A stretch of 64,000 bases of DNA from Sialis fuliginosa (lineage: Eukaryota > Arthropoda > Insecta > Megaloptera > Sialidae). The notes beneath the pieces are model-generated. The model worked only from the letters and a program-made list of their open reading frames with translations, was not told the origin of the DNA and did not search any database. Location of the stretch: NCBI GenBank assembly GCA_961205875.1, contig OY540810.1, positions 18,414,001-18,478,000 on the forward strand. Reading direction: 5' to 3'. A program made the translations under genes and the position numbers. Shown piece by piece: positions 23,646 through 35,677 of this stretch (position 1 is the first letter of the stretch; every line of letters begins with the position of its first letter).

Positions 23646-24513
23646 TTTATGTTTATGTTTATGTTTAATCTTGCGATATTGTTTATGTTTATGATTAAGT
23701 TTATATTTAAGTTTAAGTTTAAGCTTTTTTTTATGTTTTGATTTATGTTTATGTTTATGTTTATGTTTTGGTTTATTTTGATGTTTTGGTTTATGTTTAT
23801 GTTTATGTTATGGTTTATGTTTATGTTTTTGTTTATGTTTATGTTTATGTTTATGTTTAAGTTTATGTTTATGTTTATGTTTTGGTTTATGTTTATGTTT
23901 TGATTTATGTTAATGTTTATGTTTTTGTTAATGTTTATGTTTTTGTTTATGTTTTGGTTTATGTTTTTGTTTATGTTTATATTTATGTTTATGTTTATGA
24001 TTAAGATTATGTTTATGTTTAAGTTTATGTTTTAGTTTATGTTTATGTTTTGGTTTATGTTTATGTTTATGTTTTGGTTTATGTTTATGTTTTGGTTTAT
24101 GTTTATGTTTATGTTTATATTTATGTTTATGTTTATGATTAAGATTATGTTTATGTTTAAGTTTATGTTTTAGTTTATGTTTATGTTTTGGTTTATGTTT
24201 ATGTTTTGGTTTATGTTAATTTTTATGTTTTGGTTAATTTTTATGTTTTGGTTTATCTTTATGTTTTGGTTTATGTTTATGTTTATGTTTATGTTTATGT
24301 TTATGTTTATGTTTATGTTTATGTTTATGTTTATATTTATGTTTATGTTTATGTTTATGTTTATGTTTATGTTTATGTTTATGTTTATGTTTATGTTTAT
24401 GTTTATGTTTATGTTTAAGTTTAAGTTTATGTTTTAGTTTATGTTTATGTTTATGTTTTGGTTTATGTTTATGTTTTTGTTTGTTTATATTTTAGCTAAA
24501 GTTTATGTTTATG
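23646..24513 (+). repeat. U5 left arm, shortest, with inverted right-arm blocks
   Basis: This 868-bp arm is the shortest complete left arm. After one AAGCTT block (23721) most of it consists of blocks otherwise typical of right arms, in reverse complement: ATGATTAAGATTATG near 23997 and 24136, and TTAATTTTTATG with TTTATCTTTATG near 24216-24256. It gives clear evidence that the two arm types share modules by inversion. Confidence 0.95.
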
Positions 24514-24527
24514 ACATAAACATAAAC
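24501..24527. repeat. Palindrome centre J5 (canonical)
   Basis: 13-bp arms surround an A at 24514, with the TTTTAGCTAAA and CATAATAATAAAC contexts. Confidence 0.93.
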
Positions 24528-26434
24528 ATAATAATAAACATAAACATATACATAAACATTAACTTAAACATACACATAACCATAAACAAACATAAACATA
24601 AACATAAACATAAACATAAACATAAACATAAACATAAACATAAACATAAACATAAACATAAACATAAACATAAACATAAACATAAACATAAACATAAACA
24701 TAAACATAAACATAAACATAAACATAAACATAAACATAAACATAAACATAAACATAAACATAAACATAAACATAAACATAAACATAAACCAAAACATAAA
24801 CATAAACATAAACATAAACATTAACATAAACATAAACAAAAACATAAACATAAACATAAACCAAAACATAAACATAAACATAAACCAAAACATAAACATA
24901 AACCAAAACATAAACATAAACCAAAACATAAACATAAACTAAAACATAAACTTAAACATAAACATAATCTTAATCATAAACATAAACATAAATATAATCA
25001 TAAACACAAACATAAACCAAAACATAAACATAAACCAAAACATAAAGATAAACCAAAACATAAAAATTAACCAAAACATAAAAATTAATATAAACCAAAA
25101 CATAAACATAAACCAAAACATAAACATAAACTAAAACATAAACTTAAACATAAACATAATCTTAATCATAAACATAAACATAAATATAAACATAAACATA
25201 AACATAAACCAAAACATAAACATAAACCAAAACATAAACATAAACATAAACCAAAACATAAACATAAACATAATCTTAATCATAAACATAAACATAAATA
25301 TAAACATAAACAAAAACATAAACCAAAACATAAACCAAAACATAAACCAAAACATAAACAAAAACATAAACATTAACAAAAACATAAACATTAACATAAA
25401 TCAAAACATAAACATAAACCAAAACATAAACATAAACATAAACTTAAACATAAACATAAAAATAAACATAAACATAAACTAAAACATAAACATAAACCAA
25501 AACATAAACATAAACCAAAACATAAACATAAACCAAAACATAAACATAAACATAAACATAAACATAAACATAAACATAAACATAAACATAAACATAAACA
25601 TAAACATAAACATAAACATAAACATAAACATAAACATAAACATAAACATAAACCAAAACATAAACATAAACCAAAACATAAACATAAACCAAAACATAAA
25701 CATAAACCAAAACATAAACATAAACTAAAACATAAACTTAAACATAAACATAATCTTAATCATAAACATAAAAATATAATCATAAACACAAACATAAACC
25801 AAAACATAAACATAAACCAAAACATAAAGATAAACCAAAACATAAAAATTAACCAAAACATAAAAATTAACATAAACCAAAACATAAACATAAACCAAAA
25901 CATAAACATAAACTAAAACATAAACTTAAACATAAACATAATCTTAATCATAAACATAAACATAAATATAAACATAAACATAAACATAAACCAAAACATA
26001 AACATAAACCAAAACATAAACATAAACATAAACCAAAACATAATCATAAACTAAAACATAAACTTAAACATAAACATAATCTTAATCATAAACATAAACA
26101 TAAATATAAACATAAACAAAAACATAAACCAAAACATAAACCAAAACATAAACCAAAGCATAAACAAAAACATAAACATTAACAAAAACATAAACATAAA
26201 CATAAACTTAAACATAAACATAAACATAAACATAAACATAAACATAAACATAAACTAAAACATAAACATAAACCAAAACATAAACATAAACCAAAACATA
26301 AACATAAACCAAAACATAAACATAAACCAAAACATAAACTTAAACCTAAACATAAACATTAACCAAAACATAAACATAAACCAAAACATTAACTAAAACA
26401 TAAACATTATCTTAATCATAAACATAAACATAAT
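24515..26434 (-). repeat. U5 right arm, (CATAAA)n
   Basis: 1,920 bp, 36 bp (six hexamers) shorter than the U3 right arm and otherwise the same block series, including the CATTAACC substitution near 26357 shared with U3. Confidence 0.95.
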
Positions 26435-26880
26435 CCTTAACATCTAATTACTAATCGGAAATTGAGAGTCTTAAATTCTAGATTTGATTTAATTTGTTGT
26501 AATTTGAGTGAAATGATGCTTTTAGAATCAATTCGAATTAAATTATTTTAAAATCTTTCGAAATAGACTAGACAAAATAATTTAATTTGCTTGTAAAATC
26601 GAATTGAGTCGAAAAGCATCATTTCAATAAAATTACATCAAATTAAGTCAAATCTAGACTTTTTGACTTAAAATTTCCGATTAGCGCCGAAACTTTTCGA
26701 ATTGATTTAAAAATCTTGGTTCCGATAGACTGTTTGATACGAATCGAGACAATTATTATCAAATAAATACAAAATACAACGAATTAATACTAATCATGTC
26801 GATTTGTATCTAATCTGTCTTGAGGTAGATTTAATATAAATTGTTTTTTTTGCATAATCGAATTGAGTCGAAATGTGTTG
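26435..26880 (+). repeat. Spacer S6 (446 bp)
   Basis: Full-length majority-type copy. Confidence 0.96.
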
Positions 26881-29800
26881 TTTATGTTTATGTTTATGTT
26901 TAATCTTGCGATATTGTTTATGTTTATGATTAAGTTTATATTTAAGTTTATGTTTAAGCTTATGTTTTTGTTTATGTTTATGTTTATAATTAAGTTTATA
27001 TTTAAGTTTAAGTTTAAGCTTTTTTTTATGTTTTGATTTATGTTTATGTTTATGTTTATGTTTTGGTTTATTTTGATGTTTTGGTTTATGTTTATGTTTA
27101 TGTTATGGTTTATGTTTATGTTTTTGTTTATGTTTATGTTTATAATTAAGTTTATATTTAAGTTCAAGTTTAAGCTTTTTTTTATGTTTTGATTTATGTT
27201 TATGTTTATGTTTTGGTTTATTTTTATGTTTTGGTTTATGTTTATGTTTATGTTTTGGTTTATGTTTATGTTTTGGTTTATTTTTATGTTTTGGTATAAA
27301 TTTATGTTTATGTTATGGTTTATGTTTATGTTTTTGTTTATGTTTATGTTTATAATTAAGTTTATATTTAAGTTCAAGTTTAAGCTTTTTTTTATGTTTT
27401 GATTTATGTTTATGTTTATGTTTTGGTTAATGTTTATGTTTATGTTTTGGTTTATTTTTATGTTTTGGTTTATGTTTATGTTTATGTTTTGGTTTATGTT
27501 TATGTTTTGGTTTATTTTTATGTTTTGGTTTATGTTTATATTTATGTTTTGGTTTATGTTTATGTTTTGGTTTATTTTTATGTTTTGGTTTATGTTTATG
27601 TTTATGTTTTGGTTTATTTTTATGTTTTGGTTTATGTTTATGTTTTGGTTTATTTTTATGTTTTGGTTTATGTTTATGTTTATGTTTATGTTCAAGTTTA
27701 TGTTTATATTTATGTTTATGTTTATGTTTATGTTTATGTTTATGTTTATGTTTATGTTTATGTTTATATTTATGTCTCTGTTTATGTTTATGTTTATGTT
27801 TATGTTTATGTTTATGTTTATGTTTATGTTTATATTTATGTTTATGTCTATGTCTATGTTTATGTTAATGTTAATGTTTATGTTTATGTTTATGTTTATG
27901 TTTATGTTTATGTTTATGTTTATGTTTATGTTTATGTTTATGTTTATGTTTATGTTTATGTTTATGTTTATGTTTATGTTTATGTTTATGTTTATGTTTA
28001 TGTTTATGTTTATGTTTATGTTTATGTTTATATTTATGTCTATGTTTATGTTTATGTTTATGTTTATGTTTATGTTTATGTTTATGTTTATGTTTATGTT
28101 TATGTTTATATTTATGATTATGTCTATGTCTATGTTTATGTTAATGTGTATGTTTATGTTTATGTTTATGTTTATGTTTATGTTTATGTTTATGTTTATG
28201 TTTATGTTTATGTTTATGTTTATGTTTATGTTTATGTTTATGTTTATGTTTATGTTTATATTTATGTCTATGTTTATGTTTATGTTTATGTTTATGTTTA
28301 TGTTTATGTTTATGTTTATGTTTATGTTTATGTTTATGTTTATGTTTATGTTTATGTTTATGTTTATATTTATGTTTATGTCTATGTCTATGTTTATGTT
28401 AATGTTAATGGTTTGGTTTATGTTTATGTTTATGTTTATGTTTATGTTTATGTTTATGTTTATGTTTATGTTTATGTTTATGTTTTGGTTTATGTTTATG
28501 TTTTGGTTTATTTTTATGTTTTGGTATAAATTTATGTTTATGTTATGGTTTATGTTTTTGTTTATGTTTATGTTTATAATTAAGTTTATATTTAAGTTCA
28601 AGTTTAAGCTTTTTTTTATGTTTTGATTTATGTTTATGTTTATGTTTTGGTTAATGTTTATGTTTATGTTTTGGTTTATTTTTATGTTTTGGTTTATGTT
28701 TATGTTTATGTTTTGGTTTATGTTTATGTTTTGGTTTATTTTTATGTTTTGGTTTATGTTTATATTTATGTTTTGGTTTATGTTTATGTTTTGGTTTATT
28801 TTTATGTTTTGGTTTATGTTTATGTTTATGTTTTGGTTTATTTTTATGTTTTGGTTTATGTTTATGTTTTGGTTTATTTTTATGTTTTGGTTTATGTTTA
28901 TGTTTATGTTTATGTTCAAGTTTATGTTTATATTTATGTTTATGTTTATGTTTATGTTTATGTTTATGTTTATGTTTATGTTTATGTTTATATTTATGTC
29001 TCTGTTTATGTTTATGTTTATGTTTATGTTTATGTTTATGTTTATGTTTATGTTTATGTTTATATTTATGTTTATGTCTATGTCTATGTTTATGTTAAAG
29101 TTAATGTTTATGTTTATGTTTATGTTTATGTTTATGTTTATGTTTATGTTTATGTTTATGTTTATGTTTATGTTTATGTTTATGTTTATGTTTATGTTTA
29201 TGTTTATGTTTATGTTTATGTTTATGTTTATGTTTATGTTTATATTTATGTCTATGTTTATGTTTATGTTTATGTTTATGTTTATGTTTATGTTTATGTT
29301 TATGTTTATGTTTATGTTTATGTTTATATTTATGTTTATGTCTATGTCTATGTTTATGTTAATGTGTATGTTTATGTTTATGTTTATGTTTATGTTTATG
29401 TTTATGTTTATGTTTATGTTTATGTTTATGTTTATGTTTATGTTTATGTTTATGTTTATGTTTATGTTTATGTTTATGTTTATGTTTATGTTTATGTTTA
29501 TGTTTATGTTTATGTTTATGTTTATGTTTATATTTATGTCTATGTTTATGTTTATGTTTATGTTTATGTTTATGTTTATGTTTATGTTTATGTTTATGTT
29601 TATGTTTATGTTTATGTTTATGTTTATATTTATGTTTATGTCTATGTCTATGTTTATGTTAATGTTAATGGTTTGGTTTATGTTTATGTTTATGTTTATG
29701 TTTATGTTTATGTTTATGTTTATGTTTATGTTTATGTTTATGTTTATGTTTATGTTTATGTTTATGTTTATGTTTATGTTTATGTTTATGTTTATGTTTA

Positions 29801-29986
29801 TGTTTATGTTTATGTTTATGTTTATGTTTATGTTTATGTTTATGTTTATGTTTATGTTTATGTTTATGTTTATGTTTATGTTTATGTTTAAGTTTAAGTT
29901 TATGTTTTAGTTTATGTTTATGTTTATGTTTTGGTTTATGTTTATGTTTTTGTTTGTTTATATTTTAGCTAAAGTTTATGTTTATG
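26881..29986 (+). repeat. U6 left arm with 1,224-bp tandem duplication
   Basis: This arm is 3,106 bp long. AAGCTT occurs at 26956, 27016, 27172, 27382 and 28606. The segment after 27382 recurs after 28606, a 1,224-bp offset, one hexamer less than the 1,230-bp offset in U4. Each copy holds TTTTGG-rich blocks, a TTCAAG, a TCTCTG, TCTATG clusters and TTAATG pairs. The arm ends in an unbroken run (about 29683-29885). Confidence 0.95.
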
Positions 29987-30000
29987 ACATAAACATAAAC
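29974..30000. repeat. Palindrome centre J6 (canonical)
   Basis: 13-bp arms surround an A at 29987, with canonical flanks. Confidence 0.93.
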
Positions 30001-30681
30001 ATAATAATAAACATAAACATATACATAAACATTAACTTAAACATACACATAACCATAAACAAACATAAACATAAACATAAACATAAACATAAACATAAAC
30101 ATAAACATAAACATAAACATAAACATAAACATAAACATAAACATAAACATAAACATAAACATAAACATAAACATAAACATAAACATAAACATAAACATAA
30201 ACATAAACATAAACATAAACATAAACATAAACATAAACATAAACATAAACATAAACATAAACATAAACATAAACTAAAACATAAACATAAACCAAAACAT
30301 AAACATAAACCAAAACATAAACATAAACCAAAACATAAACATAAACATAAACATAAACATAAACATAAACATAAACATAAACATAAACATAAACATAAAC
30401 ATAAACATAAACATAAACATAAACATAAACATAAACATAAACATAAACATAAACATAAACATAAACATAAACATAAACATAAACATAAACATAAGCATAA
30501 ACATAAACATAAACATAAACATAAACATAAACATAAACCAAAACATAAGCATAAACCAAAACATAAACATAAACCAAAACATAAACTTAAACCTAAACAT
30601 AAACATAAACCAAAACATAAACATAAACCAAAACATTAACTAAAACATAAACATTATCTTAATCATAAACATAAACATAAT
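29988..30681 (-). repeat. U6 right arm, short (CATAAA)n
   Basis: This arm is only 694 bp. Two nearly unbroken runs (about 30063-30270 and 30334-30535) are separated by one CTAAAA/CCAAAA block. The tail contains CATAAG, as in U0, U7 and U11. The intermediate CATAATCTTAATC blocks of the longer arms are absent, consistent with deletion between hexamer runs. Confidence 0.95.
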
Positions 30682-31124
30682 CCTTAACATCTAATTACTA
30701 ATCGGAAATTGAGAGTCTTAAATTCTAGATTTGATTTAATTTGTTGTAATTTGAGTGAAATGATGCTTTTAGAATCAATTCGAATTAAATTATTTTAAAA
30801 TCTTTCGAAATTGACTAGACAAAATAATTTAATTTGCTTGTAAAATCGAATTGAGTCGAAAAGCATCATTTCAATAAAATTACATCAAATTAAGTCAAAT
30901 CTAGACTTTTTGACTTAAAATTTCCGATTAGCGCCGATACTTTTCGAATTGATTTAAAAATCTTGGTTCCGATAGACTGTTTGATACGAATCGAGACAAT
31001 TATCAAATAAATACAAAATACAACGAATTAATACTAATCATGTCGATTTGTATCTAATCTGTCTTGAGGTAGATTTAATATAAATTGTTTTTTTTGCATA
31101 ATCGAATTGAGTCGAAATGTGTTG
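30682..31124 (+). repeat. Spacer S7 (443 bp)
   Basis: This copy lacks 3 bp in the ACAATTATTATC segment. It also carries AAATTGACTAG for AAATAGACTAG and CGCCGATAC for CGCCGAAAC. It is the most divergent spacer of the first family. Confidence 0.95.
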
Positions 31125-33768
31125 TTTATGTTTATGTTTATGTTTAATCTTGCGATATTGTTTATGTTTATGATTAAGTTTATATTTAAGTTTATGTTTA
31201 AGCTTATGTTTTTGTTTATGTTTATGTTTATAATTAAGTTTATATTTAAGTTTAAGTTTAAGCTTTTTTTTATGTTTTGATTTATGTTTATGTTTATGTT
31301 TATGTTTTGGTTTATTTTGATGTTTTGGTTTATGTTTATGTTTATGTTATGGTTTATGTTTATGTTTTTGTTTATGTTTATGTTTATAATTAAGTTTATA
31401 TTTAAGTTCAAGTTTAAGCTTTTTTTTATGTTTTGATTTATGTTTATGTTTATGTTTTGGTTTATTTTTATGTTTTGGTTTATGTTTATGTTTATGTTTT
31501 GGTTTATTTTTATGTTTTGGTATAAATTTATGTTTATGTTATGGTTTATGTTTATGTTTTTGTTTATGTTTATGTTTATAATTAAGTTTATATTTAAGTT
31601 CAAGTTTAAGCTTTTTTTTATGTTTTGATTTATGTTTATGTTTATGTTTTGGTTAATGTTTATGTTTATGTTTTGGTTTATTTTTATGTTTTGGTTTATG
31701 TTTATGTTTATGTTTTGGTTTATGTTTATGTTTTGGTTTATTTTTATGTTTTGGTTTATGTTTATATTTATGTTTTGGTTTATGTTTATGTTTTGGTTTA
31801 TTTTTATGTTTTGGTTTATGTTTATGTTTATGTTTTGGTTTATTTTTATGTTTTGGTTTATGTTTATGTTTTGGTTTATTTTTATGTTTTGGTTTATGTT
31901 TATGTTTATGTTTTGGTTAATGTTTATGTTTATGTTTTGGTTTATTTTTATGTTTTGGTTTATGTTTATGTTTATGTTTTGGTTTATGTTTATGTTTTGG
32001 TTTATTTTTATGTTTTGGTTTATGTTTATATTTATGTTTTGGTTTATGTTTATGTTTTGGTTTATTTTTATGTTTTGGTTTATGTTTATGTTTATGTTTT
32101 GGTTTATTTTTATGTTTTGGTTTATGTTTATGTTTTGGTTTATTTTTATGTTTTGGTTTATGTTTATGTTTATGTTTATGTTCAAGTTTATGTTTATATT
32201 TATGTTTATGTTTATGTTTATGTTTATGTTTATGTTTATGTTTATGTTTATATTTATGTCTCTGTTTATGTTTATGTTTATGTTTATGTTTATGTTTATG
32301 TTTATGTTTATGTTTATGTTTATGTTTATGTTTATGTTTATGTTTATGTTTATGTTTATGTTTATGTTTATGTTTATGTTTATGTTTATGTTTATGTTTA
32401 TGTTTATGTTTATGTTTATGTTTATGTTTATGTTTATGTTTATGTTTATGTTTATGTTTATGTTTATGTTTATATTTATGTTTATGTCTATGTCTATGTT
32501 TATGTTAATGTGTATGTTTATGTTTATGTTTATGTTTATGTTTATGTTTATGTTTATGTTTATGTTTATGTTTATGTTTATGTTTATGTTTATGTTTATG
32601 TTTATGTTTTGGTTTATTTTGATGTTTTGGTTTATGTTTATGTTTATGTTTTGGTTTATGTTTATGTTTTGGTTTATTTTTATGTTTTGGTTTAAATTTA
32701 TGTTTATGTTTTGGTTTATGATTATGTTTTTGTTTATGTTTATGTTTATAATTAAGTTTTTATTTAAGTTTAAAGTTAAGCTTTTTTTTATGTTTTGATT
32801 TATGTTTATGTTTATGTTTATGTTTTGGTTAATGTTTATGTTTATGTTTTGGTTTATTTTTATGTTTTGGTTTATGTTTATGTTTATGTTTTGGTTTATG
32901 TTTATGTTTTGATTTATTTTTACGTTTTGGTTTAAATTTATGTTTATGTTTTGGTTTATGTTTATGTTTTTGTTTTTGTTTATGTTTATAATTAAGTTTC
33001 TATTTACGTTCAAGTTTAAGCTTTTTTTTATGTTTTAATTTTTGTTTATGTTTATGTTTATGTTTTGGTTAATGTTTATGTTTATGTTTTGGTTTATTTT
33101 TATGTTTTGGTTTATGTTTATGTTTATGTTTTGGTTTATTTTTATGTTTTGGTTTATGTTTATATTTATGTTTTGGTTTATGTTTATGTTTTGGTTTATT
33201 TTTATGTTTTGGTTTATGTTTATGTTGCTGTTTTGGTTTATTTTTATGTTTTGGTTTATGTTTATGTTTTGGTTTATTTTTATGTTTATGTTTATGTTTA
33301 TGTTTATGTTTATGTTTATGTTTATATTTATGTCTATGTTTATGTTTATGTTTATGTTTATGTTTATGTTTATGTTTATGTTTATGTTTATGTTTATGTT
33401 TATGTTTATGTTTATATTTATGTTTATGTCTATGTCTATGTTTATGTTAATGTTAATGGTTTGGTTTATGTTTATGTTTATGTTTATGTTTATGTTTATG
33501 TTTATGTTTATGTTTATGTTTATGTTTATGTTTATGTTTATGTTTATGTTTATGTTTATGTTTATGTTTATGTTTATGTTTATGTTTATGTTTATGTTTA
33601 TGTTTATGTTTATGTTTATGTTTATGTTTATGTTTATGTTTATGTTTATGTTTATGTTTATGTTTATGTTTAAGTTTAAGTTTATGTTTTAGTTTATGTT
33701 TATGTTTATGTTTTGGTTTATGTTTATGTTTTTGTTTGTTTATATTTTAGCTAAAGTTTATGTTTATG
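31125..33768 (+). repeat. U7 left arm with 264-bp tandem duplication
   Basis: This arm is 2,644 bp long. The block beginning TTTTGGTTAA at 31647 is repeated at 31911, an exact 264-bp (44-hexamer) tandem duplication; the TTCAAG block follows only the second copy. From about 32600 the arm switches to blocks seen in U8-U15: TTTAAAGTTAAGC, TTTTTACG, a GTTTCTATTTACG segment near 32996 and TTGCTG near 33225. It then returns to TCTATG blocks and an unbroken run (about 33470-33668). It bridges the two unit families. Confidence 0.94.
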
Positions 33769-33782
33769 ACATAAACATAAAC
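33756..33782. repeat. Palindrome centre J7 (canonical)
   Basis: 13-bp arms surround an A at 33769, with canonical flanks. Confidence 0.93.
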
Positions 33783-35231
33783 ATAATAATAAACATAAAC
33801 ATATACATAAACATTAACTTAAACATACACATAACCATAAACAAACATAAACATAAACATAAACATAAACATAAACATAAACATAAACATAAACATAAAC
33901 ATAAACATAAACATAAACATAAACATAAACATAAACATAAACATAAACATAAACATAAACATAAACATAAACATAAACATAAACATAAACATAAACATAA
34001 ACATAAACATAAACATAAACATAAACATAAACATAAACATAAACATAAACATAAACATAAACATAAACATAAACATAAACCAAAACATAAACATAAACAT
34101 AAACATAAACATTAACATAAACATAAACAAAAACATAAACATAAACATAAACCAAAACATAAACATAAACATAAACCAAAACATAAACATAAACCAAAAC
34201 ATAAACATAAACCAAAACATAAACATAAACTAAAACATAAACTTAAACATAAACATAATCTTAATCATAAACATAAACATAAATATAATCATAAACACAA
34301 ACATAAACCAAAACATAAACATAAACCAAAACATAAAGATAAACCAAAACATAAAAATTAACCAAAACATAAAAATTAATATAAACCAAAACATAAACAT
34401 AAACCAAAACATAAACATAAACTAAAACATAAACTTAAACATAAACATAATCTTAATCATAAACATAAACATAAATATAAACATAAACATAAACATAAAC
34501 CAAAACATAAACATAAACCAAAACATAAACATAAACATAAACCAAAACATAAACATAAACATAATCTTAATCATAAACATAAACATAAATATAAACATAA
34601 ACAAAAACATAAACCAAAACATAAACCAAAACATAAACCAAAACATAAACAAAAACATAAACATTAACAAAAACATAAACATTAATATAAATCAAAACAT
34701 AAACATAAACCAAAACATAAACATAAACATAAACTTAAACATAAACATAAACATAAACATAAACATAAACATAAACTAAAACATAAACATAAACCAAAAC
34801 ATAAACATAAACCAAAACATAAACATAAACCAAAACATAAACATAAACATAAACATAAACATAAACATAAACATAAACATAAACATAAACATAAACATAA
34901 ACATAAACATAAACATAAACATAAACATAAACATAAACATAAACATAAACATAAACATAAACATAAACATAAACATAAACATAAACATAAACATAAACAT
35001 AAACATAAACATAAACATAAACATAAACATAAACATAAACATAAACATAAACATAAACATAAACATAAACATAAACATAAACATAAACCAAAACATAAGC
35101 ATAAACCAAAACATAAACATAAACCAAAACATAAACTTAAACCTAAACATAAACATAAACCAAAACATAAACATAAACCAAAACATTAACTAAAACATAA
35201 ACATTATCTTAATCATAAACATAAACATAAT
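33770..35231 (-). repeat. U7 right arm, (CATAAA)n
   Basis: This arm is 1,462 bp long. The first 960 bp follow the U2/U3/U5 right-arm block order. The rest is an unbroken CATAAA run of about 250 bp (roughly 34838-35087) followed by the CATAAG tail of U0/U6. It appears to be a recombinant of two right-arm types. Confidence 0.95.
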
Positions 35232-35677
35232 CCTTAACATCTAATTACTAATCGGAAATTGAGAGTCTTAAATTCTAGATTTGATTTAATTTGTTGTAAT
35301 TTGAGTGAAATGATGCTTTTAGAATCAATTCGAATTAAATTATTTTAAAATCTTTCGAAATAGACTAGACAAAATAATTTAATTTGCTTGTAAAATCGAA
35401 TTGAGTCGAAAAGCATCATTTCAATAAAATTACATCAAATTAAGTCAAATCTAGACTTTTTGACTTTAAATGTCCGATTAGCGCCGAAACTTTTCGAATT
35501 GATTTAAAAATCTTGGTTCCGATAGACTGTTTGATACGAATCGAGACAATTATTATCAAATAAATACAAAATACAACGAATTAATACTAATCATGTCGAT
35601 TTGTATCTAATCTGTCTTGAGGTAGATTTAATATAAATTGTTTTTTTTGCATAATCGAATTGAGTCGAAATGTGTTG
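35232..35677 (+). repeat. Spacer S8 (446 bp, type A)
   Basis: It carries GACTTTAAATGTCCG at the right edge of the foldback, where S1-S7 read GACTTAAAATTTCCG. S12 shares this. The change adds mismatches to the terminal inverted repeat. Confidence 0.96.
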
